Below are positions 40,497 to 48,063 of a DNA stretch of 64,000 bases, in pieces. Location: positions 41,554-105,553 of the forward strand of contig CBFHXB010000005.1 in NCBI GenBank assembly GCA_965659685.1, written 5' to 3'. The notes under the pieces were generated by a model. It saw nothing but the letters and a program-made list of their open reading frames with translations, was not told the origin of the DNA and searched no databases. The DNA is from MGIIa-L3 sp11892u. GTDB taxonomy: Archaea; Thermoplasmatota; Poseidoniia; Poseidoniales; Poseidoniaceae. The stretch's first letter is position 1. Every line of letters starts with the position of its first letter. The translations under genes and the position numbers were made by a program.

Positions 40497-43400
40497 TCAT
40501 TCCAACGAACGAAGGGCCTCAGCAGGAGCAATCCTCATGGCGGCCCGAATCGGCCATGCCACAGAAAGACCAACCAAGAGCACACCACCAAACATCACCG
40601 TCACCGCACTGCCCCAAGGCAAGGCGAGTGCTGCACCTTGTTCTTCCCAAAGTGCAGCGTGCAAGCGGACATGAAACATCAACCCGATGACCACACCCAC
40701 GGTCAAACCGAGCCCCCCGGTCCACGCCACTTCACCTGCAAGACTGCTTCCAATCTGACGCTTTGAAACACCGACCGCTCGAAGGAGGCCGATAACATGC
40801 GTGCGGTCACGCACCGCTCGGGCCGTCACCACCCCGATACCGAGCAGCCCAACGCCCAAGCCAAGCGCGAGGTAGGCTTGGAAAATGGCGAGAATGGCCA
40901 ACACCAGACCTTGGACGAGGAGGATTTCGTCGACGATCAACGTCACCAAGACCCCTTCATCGGCGAGGGCCTTGTCGAGTGCGGCCGCCAACCCTGCCGC
41001 TGCACGACGTTCGTCCTCGCTCTTTCCGGGCGGGACGTCGACGTCCGTCGGATCGTCGCTCAGCACGGCCGGGTCTGGAACGACGGAGACGTAGACCCGC
41101 GTGACCGCACCGTCGTAACGCTCGTCCACGAGGGATTGGTTGGCCCACACGCCTGGAGAGAAGGCCAACGACGACTGGGCGAGGAAGCCTGCAACGCGAA
41201 CGGATTTTGACGTCCCGGGATCGGACGGTGCGATGAGTTGGAATTCCTGGCCGAGCGTGAGGGGCAAGACCCCGACCGCCGCACCGTCCGTGCTCGCCTC
41301 GAGCCCAAAAGAGGCATCCACGATGACGAGGTTGTCGTCCGACAACACCCGTGCCCAGACCTCCGCCTCGTTGGAGCCGAGCCCTTCGTCCCAGAGGTAC
41401 AAGGGCAGACCGCCATGAGCCGCGAACGCTCCGTCAGCGCCTCGAAGCACGTACGGCGCAGGTGCGCGTTGACCGTCGTCCAGCACCACCACTGCACGAG
41501 AGACGGGCGCAACGGCGTCGATCCGCTCTGCTTGCTGAGGGTCGAGCCCCCACGACAGAGGATCAACGCCGACATCGACCGGGGAGGCACGGCTTCCTGT
41601 GAGCAGAAGTTCGAACTCGCCCTCGGACTCCTGCACGAAGTCACCTGACACGGATGCAAAGGAACTGGTGTATCCGCCAAGCACCACCACCGCAAACACC
41701 GTCACGGCAAACATGGACATCACCACCGCCGTGCGAAGCGGTTGTGCAACGGGGTGCGCGAGCGCCAATCGACCGACCAAGCGGGGGCGCCGGCCCCGCG
41801 CGGCCAAGAGGCGAAGCAAGCGAGGGACCACGGTCACCAAAACGACAACACCGGCCAAGACCTGAAGCAGCCCCAGCACGAGCATGCTGATCTCATCGAA
41901 GGCCGTCGCAGCACGAATAGGGTCCATGGATTCTGGCCACAACGACCACAGGAGGACCCCCAAGGCCGCGACGCCGAGCGAATTGGAAGGGGCAATCCTG
42001 AGTTTGGCCTCATGATGTGCACCGCCTTTGCTTCGGAGGGCAGGGAGGATCCACATCACGACCAAGCTCAACGCGACGATGAGACCGTCCCCAATCAGCA
42101 GCCAGCGCAAGCGGGCGAAGGGCGCGTCCAACCCACCGAACATCAGCGAGACCGCGGAGACCGCAGAAAGGCCCAGGGCGGCTGCAACACCGACGAACAC
42201 GGGCCACGGCAAGGCTTCGGTCATCCTGGTCCGAACACCTCGAAGCGCGTGGAGCACGTCCAATCTGCTTGACCATTGTGCGGAAGCCCCCAAAGTGGCT
42301 ATGGCGATGAGCATGCCCCACACTGCCCCAGCCATCACCGAGGACCATGACCAATCAAAGGAGAACGTGGTGGCCCCCACGGCGCTGAAGGCCGAGGTAA
42401 AGCCCAACGCCACAATCCGTCCTAAGAACACGCCCAAGAGGCCGCCGAGGAATCCCGCCAAGGAGGCCAAAACCAAACCCTCCATCAAGGCCGCACTCCG
42501 CGCGTCCGCTCGCGTCAGGCCGATGGCCCTGAGGGTGGCGAGTTCGCGTCTTCGAGCCTCGGCGAGCAGCACGACCACGGTGACGGCCAACAGAACGCCT
42601 GCGGCGATGGTGAACCCGCCAAACACGAGGAACATGCCCGACAAAAGACCAGAGGAGGCCTCGGCTTGTTCAGCGGCTTCAACGCGAACGGGCGTAAGAC
42701 GAAGTTCACTGTTCTCAAGGGTAGCGACGTCGTCAAACCATGCCTCGACCGCGGCTTCAAGGGCGACAAATGGCGTCACGTTGGGCTGAAGCACGACCAG
42801 TGACCGGTCACCTTCTGAAGCGCCTGCCAACCGTACCGCGGCCTCGGGGTGGACGACGCCAAGAATGAGTTGCTCTAACTCCTCCACACCGGTCAGGTTG
42901 ATGGTGGCTCCATCGAGCGTGACATTGAGCCGGCTGCGCTTGCTGTCTCCCCACGCCCATGGAACGGATCCTGCCACCCAAATTTCGTCTCCTTCGCTCA
43001 GGTTCAGGACATCGAACGCTCCGCTGAGCATCACGTCCTCTTCTCCGATTCCGGCCCCATCGCCTCCAGAGGAGGCGAGGAACAACACGGGGACGCGACC
43101 AAGTCCGTCCACCTCCGCTTCCTTTGGCAGGCGCAACTCGATGACGTCACCACGTTCGACGTCCCATGCGATGAGCCGATCGGAACCCCCGCACCAAGCA
43201 AGGCTGGTGTTCAGGCCGTCCATGACCCCGGTTCTGCCGTCGCACCCCGGCCCGCTTGCAGCGGTGAGGTTCACCGGCCCGGCATCAGCAGAAGGTGCAA
43301 CGGAATCCACCAACCATGATTCAACGGTGGAAGGGCTGACCATGATCCGTGTCGAAGACCATCCAAACAACCCCTCCATGTGGACGAGGTAAGTGCCGTT

Positions 43401-45089
43401 GGATTCGTCTTCAAGCCGCATGTTCAGCAGAGGATCAGGGACCGTAAGATTGAGCGGATGGCGGTGGTGCAACGGGGCGTCGGAACCGTCCTCGTTGACC
43501 TGATAGACCGCTGCATGGAGGTTGGACAAGGGCCCCTCGATGACCAAGGCGGATCCTTCGTGTGCGACGAGGGCGTGAACGGCATGTTCACCGAGGCGCA
43601 TGGGGTCGTCCCGTGGACGTTCGGACCACATCACGTGGAGGCCAGATGCGTGGCCGAACCAACCGACCTTGCCGTCGATGGCGTGCGCGTCCAACAACCC
43701 GCCGTCTGGTACGTGCCAAAGGGAAGGCATACCAGCGCCGCCCACCTGAAATCCTGCCCCAGCCATCCCCACGTGCCACAGCGCACCGCCTGACCATTGG
43801 AGGTCGGTCAAATCCGCGTCGGCCAACACCAAGGAACGGTGACCGTTGATCTCGAGGAGTTCCACCGGAGCTTGCACAAGTTCCGTCATGACCGCATCGC
43901 TGGCGAGCGTGCTGAGGTTCTCACGAAGTGCATCCACAAGGTCGCCCTCGAGCCGGCCGAGGCCAGACTCGCGGGCCACGGCGAGCGCCCCTCCTGCATT
44001 CTCGAAGACGATGCCGTCCATTCGAGCGGTCCAGGCGCCATCGATGACGTTTGCAAGGTCTTCGTCGACGAGGTCCCACGCGCTTCGGTCCCCAAAGGGA
44101 ACACGAGCCGAAAGGTGCAGGGAGGACGCTCCTTCTCCAGCGAGCGCTCCAAAGGTGGTCATGGACGTCATCAAAGCAGGTTGACCGAGGCCGCCGATGG
44201 CCGCTCCAGCGGCCGATGGAACCACGGCGTGAACGTGGACCAAGCCGCGATGCCGCAGCACCCTGCCTTCCTCCACCGCAGTCCAACTCAGGTTGAGCGT
44301 GTCGCCAACGTTGACCTCCAAGGCGTCAGCCATTTCTTCCGTGATGGCCGCTTCGTTGCGCCCCGTCGCGTTGGAAAGCAAACCAAGGGTGGTGTAGGTC
44401 AAACCCGTCCTTTCCTCGAGCACAGGCCAAGGATCTGGGTGTTGGTCCACCGGCTGCTGGGCGTACCAACCCACCGAGGGAAGTGCACGTCCATTGGGCC
44501 CTTCAACCGCAGCGGACAGGGCCCGTGTCGCGCGGACGCCGTCAAACACCGCAAGCCCCTCACCGTCGCGCATGTTCATCGCCTCGACCGCGACGGCGGA
44601 GATGAACTCGGCATCGAGCAAGATGGGTTGGGCCGTGGCGGGATCGCGACCGGAAAGGACCACGTCGGTTTCGGTCCATACCGCATCGACCTGCCGCTGA
44701 ACGGTGGCGTCCAAACTGTCCCCGACCACGAGGGAGGACGACACGATCGACGACGAGACCACCAAGGCCACCAGCATGAGGGCGGCTTGTCGCGGCCTGG
44801 CGCGGATGCTTCGGAATGCGATTCGGGCCACGAGACCGCGCCTCGGCCACAACAATGCAGGGATGAACAAGGACGAGGCGAGACCGGCAAGGGACCCTGC
44901 GAGCACGGTCAACACGGGGCCCAGACCGAGCCAATGCAGCAACCATGCGGTGAGCGCCGCGTCAACGGCGGGACCGATGAGCACGAGGGACCCTGCACCC
45001 CACGTCCGGTCGCGTAACCCAAGCAGGGCAAACAGCCCAAACAGAAGACCAACGAAAGCGGCCAACCCTACCACGAGGGCGAGCATCAC
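40497..45089 (-). CDS. ABC transporter permease of the FtsX/MacB/LolC type, unusually large
   Basis: A 1530-residue membrane component of an export or lipoprotein-type ABC system. Helices near the N-terminus (MLALVVGLAAFVGLLFGLFALL, then VLTVLAGSLAGLASSLFIP) precede the characteristic FtsX entry AFRSIRARPRQAALMLVALVVSSS. A roughly 650-residue outer-facing region follows, then a first FtsX block (GMFLVFGGFTIAAGVLLAVTVVVLLAEARRRELATLRAIGLTRA, about 770-900). After central helices there is a second outer region and a terminal FtsX block (LGVGLLGIGVVTARAVRDRTHVIGLLRAVGVSKRQIG, about 1420-1530). The start is GTG at 45089 or ATG at 45086; both overlap the stop of the ATPase gene, indicating translational coupling. 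The substrate is unknown. The long periplasm-facing parts suggest contact with surface proteins or lipoproteins. Confidence 0.9.
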   Translation of the reverse strand: MMLALVVGLAAFVGLLFGLFALLGLRDRTWGAGSLVLIGPAVDAALTAWLLHWLGLGPVLTVLAGSLAGLASSLFIPALLWPRRGLVARIAFRSIRARPRQAALMLVALVVSSSIVSSSLVVGDSLDATVQRQVDAVWTETDVVLSGRDPATAQPILLDAEFISAVAVEAMNMRDGEGLAVFDGVRATRALSAAVEGPNGRALPSVGWYAQQPVDQHPDPWPVLEERTGLTYTTLGLLSNATGRNEAAITEEMADALEVNVGDTLNLSWTAVEEGRVLRHRGLVHVHAVVPSAAGAAIGGLGQPALMTSMTTFGALAGEGASSLHLSARVPFGDRSAWDLVDEDLANVIDGAWTARMDGIVFENAGGALAVARESGLGRLEGDLVDALRENLSTLASDAVMTELVQAPVELLEINGHRSLVLADADLTDLQWSGGALWHVGMAGAGFQVGGAGMPSLWHVPDGGLLDAHAIDGKVGWFGHASGLHVMWSERPRDDPMRLGEHAVHALVAHEGSALVIEGPLSNLHAAVYQVNEDGSDAPLHHRHPLNLTVPDPLLNMRLEDESNGTYLVHMEGLFGWSSTRIMVSPSTVESWLVDSVAPSADAGPVNLTAASGPGCDGRTGVMDGLNTSLAWCGGSDRLIAWDVERGDVIELRLPKEAEVDGLGRVPVLFLASSGGDGAGIGEEDVMLSGAFDVLNLSEGDEIWVAGSVPWAWGDSKRSRLNVTLDGATINLTGVEELEQLILGVVHPEAAVRLAGASEGDRSLVVLQPNVTPFVALEAAVEAWFDDVATLENSELRLTPVRVEAAEQAEASSGLLSGMFLVFGGFTIAAGVLLAVTVVVLLAEARRRELATLRAIGLTRADARSAALMEGLVLASLAGFLGGLLGVFLGRIVALGFTSAFSAVGATTFSFDWSWSSVMAGAVWGMLIAIATLGASAQWSSRLDVLHALRGVRTRMTEALPWPVFVGVAAALGLSAVSAVSLMFGGLDAPFARLRWLLIGDGLIVALSLVVMWILPALRSKGGAHHEAKLRIAPSNSLGVAALGVLLWSLWPESMDPIRAATAFDEISMLVLGLLQVLAGVVVLVTVVPRLLRLLAARGRRPRLVGRLALAHPVAQPLRTAVVMSMFAVTVFAVVVLGGYTSSFASVSGDFVQESEGEFELLLTGSRASPVDVGVDPLSWGLDPQQAERIDAVAPVSRAVVVLDDGQRAPAPYVLRGADGAFAAHGGLPLYLWDEGLGSNEAEVWARVLSDDNLVIVDASFGLEASTDGAAVGVLPLTLGQEFQLIAPSDPGTSKSVRVAGFLAQSSLAFSPGVWANQSLVDERYDGAVTRVYVSVVPDPAVLSDDPTDVDVPPGKSEDERRAAAGLAAALDKALADEGVLVTLIVDEILLVQGLVLAILAIFQAYLALGLGVGLLGIGVVTARAVRDRTHVIGLLRAVGVSKRQIGSSLAGEVAWTGGLGLTVGVVIGLMFHVRLHAALWEEQGAALALPWGSAVTVMFGGVLLVGLSVAWPIRAAMRIAPAEALRSLE

Positions 45090-45784
45090 GCCTCCTCCGA
45101 GGCGTCGTTGCCGTTGAGGAAGAGCCCGTCGCGCATGCGAAGGACGCGGTCGCAGCGTGCGGCCACGGCCTCATCGTGCGTCACGATGAGGAAGGTCATG
45201 CCTTCCTCCTTGCACAGCCGGGACATGAGGTCGAGCACGTCGTCGCTGGTCACGGAATCCAAGTTTCCAGTCGGCTCGTCGCACAGCACGATGGAAGGGC
45301 GGTGCACCACGGCACGAGCGACGGCCACACGTTGTTGCTGGCCCCCGCTGAGCATCGCAGGCAAGTGATCTGCCCGGTCGCCCAGACCGACCGACGCCAG
45401 GGCCTCCAACGCCACGGACCGAACCTCATGGGCCGGTCGTCCAGAGAGGAGAAGTGGAATTTCCACGTTCTCCGTGGCCGTCAACACGGGAAGCAGGTTG
45501 AACGCTTGAAAGACAAATCCCAAACGCTCACCGCGCAGTCGAGTTCGTTGATCGTCGTCGAGGTCGAACAAGGAATCACCCTGGACCAGCACCGTTCCTG
45601 CAGAGGGTGCATCCAAGCCGCTTAACACGTTCAACAGCGAGGTCTTGCCGCACCCAGACGGCCCCGTGATGGCCACCATTTCACCGGCTTGCACCACCAC
45701 GTCCACCCCGCGGACCGCGTCGACACGACCGTCACCGCTGGGGTAGACCTTCCACACACCCGTGGCGTGGAGGGCTTCGACCAT
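45086..45784 (-). CDS. ABC transporter ATP-binding protein, LolD/MacB type
   Basis: A 232-residue ATPase that drives the FtsX-type permease encoded immediately downstream. Walker A GPSGCGKT is at residues 41-48. A Q-loop lies in VFQAFNLLP, the signature is LSGGQQQRVAVARA, Walker B reads IVLCDEPTGNLDS and the switch histidine is in VTHDE. The TGNLD sequence after Walker B is typical of the LolD/MacB/FtsE group. The frame extends 13 codons further upstream, but the ATG at 45784 gives the family N-terminus. It overlaps the permease gene by one to four bases and is divergent from the MoaD-like gene. Confidence 0.95.
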   Translation of the reverse strand: MVEALHATGVWKVYPSGDGRVDAVRGVDVVVQAGEMVAITGPSGCGKTSLLNVLSGLDAPSAGTVLVQGDSLFDLDDDQRTRLRGERLGFVFQAFNLLPVLTATENVEIPLLLSGRPAHEVRSVALEALASVGLGDRADHLPAMLSGGQQQRVAVARAVVHRPSIVLCDEPTGNLDSVTSDDVLDLMSRLCKEEGMTFLIVTHDEAVAARCDRVLRMRDGLFLNGNDASEEA

Positions 45785-45834
45785 GCTCAAGAAGGTCCGA
45801 GTGCGTTTATCAAGCCGCGCCACAAGCGCACAGC

Positions 45835-46077
45835 ATGGGCTCCATCACGGTCCGCGTTCTCGCCTTCGGGCCCGCTGCAGAACGCCTCGGCGGACGGCAC
45901 CACACGCACCATGTGGCCTCAGGCACCACCGCAGGCAGCTTCGTGGCGAACCTTGGTTTGCAGGACTGGTTGGACATGGGGATGGCCTTGGCGGTGAACG
46001 GAAACCGAGTTGAGCGCAATGCCGTGCTCGAGGAGGGCGTCGAGCTGGCCCTGCTCCCCCCGGTCTCGGGCGGCTGA
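45835..46077 (+). CDS. moaD: MoaD/ThiS-family ubiquitin-like sulfur carrier
   Basis: An 80-residue beta-grasp protein ending in the double glycine (LLPPVSGG) that is adenylated and thiocarboxylated in MoaD, ThiS and the archaeal SAMP proteins. The strand ITVRVLAFGPAAERLGGR at the N-terminus and VNGNRVERNAVLEEGVEL near the end are typical. It could serve molybdopterin synthesis, tRNA thiolation or protein modification; no moaE or E1-like gene is in the window to decide. It is divergent from the ABC transporter operon, with tatA about 110 bases downstream. Confidence 0.87.
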   Translation: MGSITVRVLAFGPAAERLGGRHHTHHVASGTTAGSFVANLGLQDWLDMGMALAVNGNRVERNAVLEEGVELALLPPVSGG

Positions 46078-46185
46078 GTTCAGCCCCGCGATGGCTCCGG
46101 CTGCTGCACCCCTTGACTTTGGCCGAGACCGCCGTTTCAACACGAAGGCTTGAAGCGAACGAGCGCCCACCGAGGTTTGAGCAAC

Positions 46186-46491
46186 ATGGCGTCCATCGGC
46201 GGCCCCGAGGTCCTGATCATCATCGTCGTGTTCTTCGTGCTTTTCGGCGCACGCAGGCTTCCAGAGTTGGCCAACGCCCTCGGACGAAGCAAGGGTGAAT
46301 TCCACAAGGGATTGCAGGAAGCAACATCATTGCCGCGTGAGGCTCAGACCATCGCGGACCTCGAAGCGGGCGGCATGACCCCTGACGTGGCCATGGTCCA
46401 ACGTGCCAAAGCCTTGGGCCTCGACCCGAGCGGGATGACGCCGGAAGACCTTGAGCGGAAGATTCAGGCCCTCGAACGAGCCGAAGAGTGA
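46186..46491 (+). CDS. tatA: Twin-arginine translocase TatA/TatB-like subunit
   Basis: A 101-residue protein with the TatA plan: a short N-terminal helix (GGPEVLIIIVVFFVLFGARRLPELANALGR) in which the FG hinge precedes an amphipathic helix. A charged cytoplasmic tail follows (MTPEDLERKIQALERAEE). TatA forms the pore for export of folded proteins. The longer frame from 46150 adds 12 residues without family character, so the ATG at 46186 is used. The tail is longer than in a minimal TatA. TatC is not in the window. The gene converges on nob1, whose stop lies three bases away. Confidence 0.87.
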   Translation: MASIGGPEVLIIIVVFFVLFGARRLPELANALGRSKGEFHKGLQEATSLPREAQTIADLEAGGMTPDVAMVQRAKALGLDPSGMTPEDLERKIQALERAEE

Positions 46492-46493
46492 AC

Positions 46494-47006
46494 TCAGCGC
46501 CGTGCGCGCTTCATCACCGTTGGGCTACCGCATACGTCGCAATCCGGACCTGGTCCGTCACGCTTGCGTGCCGCGTCGCTCTGAACAGCGTGTTCCCTTC
46601 TGCATCCTGTGCAACGCCAGATCCACGACCACGGCTGCTTCGCACCACGGGTGGCCAACGGGCGGGCCTCAAGTCCGGCCTGCATGGCGACATTTTGCAG
46701 ACGGTAATCGTCGGTGACGAGCACCCGTTCCAATCCAAGGGCCAAAGCCAACACGTCCACGTCCACGGTGGAAAGCCTTGGAAGGTCGCCTGTTGCAGCG
46801 GCCGCGGATTGAGCGTGTTCAAGCTGCGCAGGAGTCGGGTTCATCCATTCCAGTTGGGCGGCTTCGATCAACATCCTGCGTGCGGGAGAGAGACGCTCCA
46901 ACTCATCGAGTTGAGACGGCGCGCAAACCCCTCCTGCCAGCCGTTCGAGCGGCCAATGCAGCAAGGCCGTGGTGTCGAGCACCGCGCCTTCCGCTCCACC
47001 GGCCAT
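46494..47006 (-). CDS. nob1: Nob1-like rRNA endonuclease (PIN domain plus zinc ribbon)
   Basis: A 170-residue product with an N-terminal PIN domain and a C-terminal zinc ribbon, the layout of Nob1, which cuts the 3' end of pre-16S rRNA during small-subunit maturation. Acidic PIN residues are seen in VLDTTALL, STVDVDVLALALG and VLVTDDYRLQNVA. The ribbon has WRCTGC followed by CDVCG. The open frame runs far upstream to 47663, but that part is antisense to the VTT-domain gene; the ATG at 47006 gives the complete PIN domain. It is divergent from the gene at 47065 with about 58 bases between. Confidence 0.87.
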   Translation of the reverse strand: MAGGAEGAVLDTTALLHWPLERLAGGVCAPSQLDELERLSPARRMLIEAAQLEWMNPTPAQLEHAQSAAAATGDLPRLSTVDVDVLALALGLERVLVTDDYRLQNVAMQAGLEARPLATRGAKQPWSWIWRCTGCRREHAVQSDAARKRDGPGPDCDVCGSPTVMKRARR

Positions 47007-47064
47007 GCCCTGTGCTGGAAGCCTTCGTCCAAGAAGCACCCGCCTGCGAAGACCTAACGTTAGG

Positions 47065-47691
47065 GTGCGTGAACGCCATGACGTGGCATGGGAACAGGCG
47101 GTCATTGACGCGGCCGACGCCGCAGGACTTCTGGGCTTGGCCTTGTTGACGTTCACCGAGGCCATCATCCACCCAATTCCACCTGACCTGTTGGTGCTCC
47201 CGATGGCGGCGGCAGCCGACGGCCCGACCCGCCTGCTGAGCATCTGGTTGGTCGCCACGCTCACCAGCGTGGCAGGAGCCATCGTTGGCGCCTGGCTCGG
47301 CGCCCGCGCAGGCAGGCCGCTCTTGGTGCGTTTCCGACAGGAGAAGAACTTGCAACGCCTCGAAGTCTTGCTCGAACGGTACGGTACGGTTGGCGTCCTT
47401 ATCGCTGGATTCACGCCGATTCCATACAAGGTGATGGGATGGGCCGCGGGCATGGGCAAGATGGAGATGCGCCCCTTCGTGTTGGCCGGATTGGCCAGCC
47501 GGGGTCTTCGCTTCGGGCTCGAGGTGATCTTGGTCGTCCAATACGGCAGCGCGGCCATGGACGCCATCCGTTGGATCTTGGACCGTGAAATCCTTCTCGC
47601 CTTGGCCATGGTGCTGATGTTTGGTGCAGCTTGGATGGCGTGGCGTTGGTGGGAATCCCTCACCCCAGAGGCCTCAACCGAGGAAGCGTGA
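47065..47691 (+). CDS. DedA/VTT-domain membrane protein
   Basis: A 208-residue integral membrane protein of the SNARE-associated/DedA (VTT) type. Members are thought to scramble or transport lipids across the membrane. The diagnostic stretch is FTEAIIHPIPPDLLVLPMA near the N-terminus, then GAIVGAWLGARAG and GFTPIPYKVMGWAAGMGKM with the conserved F-x-P-x-P-x-K pattern. Two further helices follow at the C-terminus. The frame is open upstream to 46969, but that part overlaps the divergent nob1 start. The GTG at 47065 (another at 47080) is the likely start. tRNA-Glu follows about 50 bases downstream. Confidence 0.85.
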   Translation: MRERHDVAWEQAVIDAADAAGLLGLALLTFTEAIIHPIPPDLLVLPMAAAADGPTRLLSIWLVATLTSVAGAIVGAWLGARAGRPLLVRFRQEKNLQRLEVLLERYGTVGVLIAGFTPIPYKVMGWAAGMGKMEMRPFVLAGLASRGLRFGLEVILVVQYGSAAMDAIRWILDREILLALAMVLMFGAAWMAWRWWESLTPEASTEEA

Positions 47692-47744
47692 ACACGCTTT
47701 CCTCAGCCGAACGTTCATGAATGGGATTCCGGTCGGCGGGTTAA

Positions 47745-47819
47745 GCTCGTGTGGTGTAGCCCGGCCCATCATTTCGGATTTTCATTCCGACGACCCGGGT
47801 TCGAATCCCGGCACGAGCA
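47745..47819 (+). tRNA. tRNA-Glu (TTC)
   Basis: Acceptor arms GCTCGTG and CACGAGC with discriminator A; CCA is not encoded. The anticodon stem TCGGA/TCCGA encloses the loop TTTTCAT with anticodon TTC. The T arm is CCGGG-TTCGAAT-CCCGG. No intron is present. In an archaeon using GatDE this tRNA-Glu is distinct from the mischarged Glu-tRNA(Gln). Confidence 0.93.
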
Positions 47820-47852
47820 CTCGACCAAAACCGACCCATGTCGAGACCGTCC

Positions 47853-47878
47853 AAAAAAAAACCGTTGCACGCAACGGT
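47853..47878 (-). terminator. Intrinsic-type terminator on the minus strand
   Basis: On the minus strand a perfect hairpin ACCGTTGC-GT-GCAACGGT (47861-47878) is followed at once by a run of nine T (47853-47861 read in reverse). It is the only hairpin-plus-T-tract structure noticed in the window. It would end transcripts coming from the 5'-nucleotidase gene and also protect the tRNA-Glu gene from antisense reading. Confidence 0.65.
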
Positions 47879-48063
47879 GCGCCTTGACGTGATCCGACGA
47901 AGGGTTCGAACCCCTTAACGGCACCCAGCGCGCGGAAAATCGGGCAAACCGGAACATGGCCTCAGCAAGCAGGATCCTGACGACGCTTGACCGCATCCCG
48001 TAGGCTTCAGGGCCGTCGGCCGAGCCTTCGTTGAGGATGGAGCTGGCACTGAAGGTCGAAAAT
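47879..48063 (-). other. Structured 3' region between the 5'-nucleotidase stop and its terminator
   Basis: These 185 bases hold no credible gene. On the minus strand they contain a hairpin AAGGG-GTTCGAA-CCCTT (47899-47915), flanked by GGTGC and GCACC segments that could pair with each other, so the region resembles a tRNA T-arm in context. No full tRNA, SRP RNA or RNase P RNA could be recognised. It is either a long 3' untranslated region or a small RNA. Confidence 0.35.

Noticed and set aside
47880..47930. A possible second tRNA after tRNA-Glu, suggested by a T-arm-like sequence
   Set aside because: No matching acceptor, D or anticodon arms can be found on either strand.
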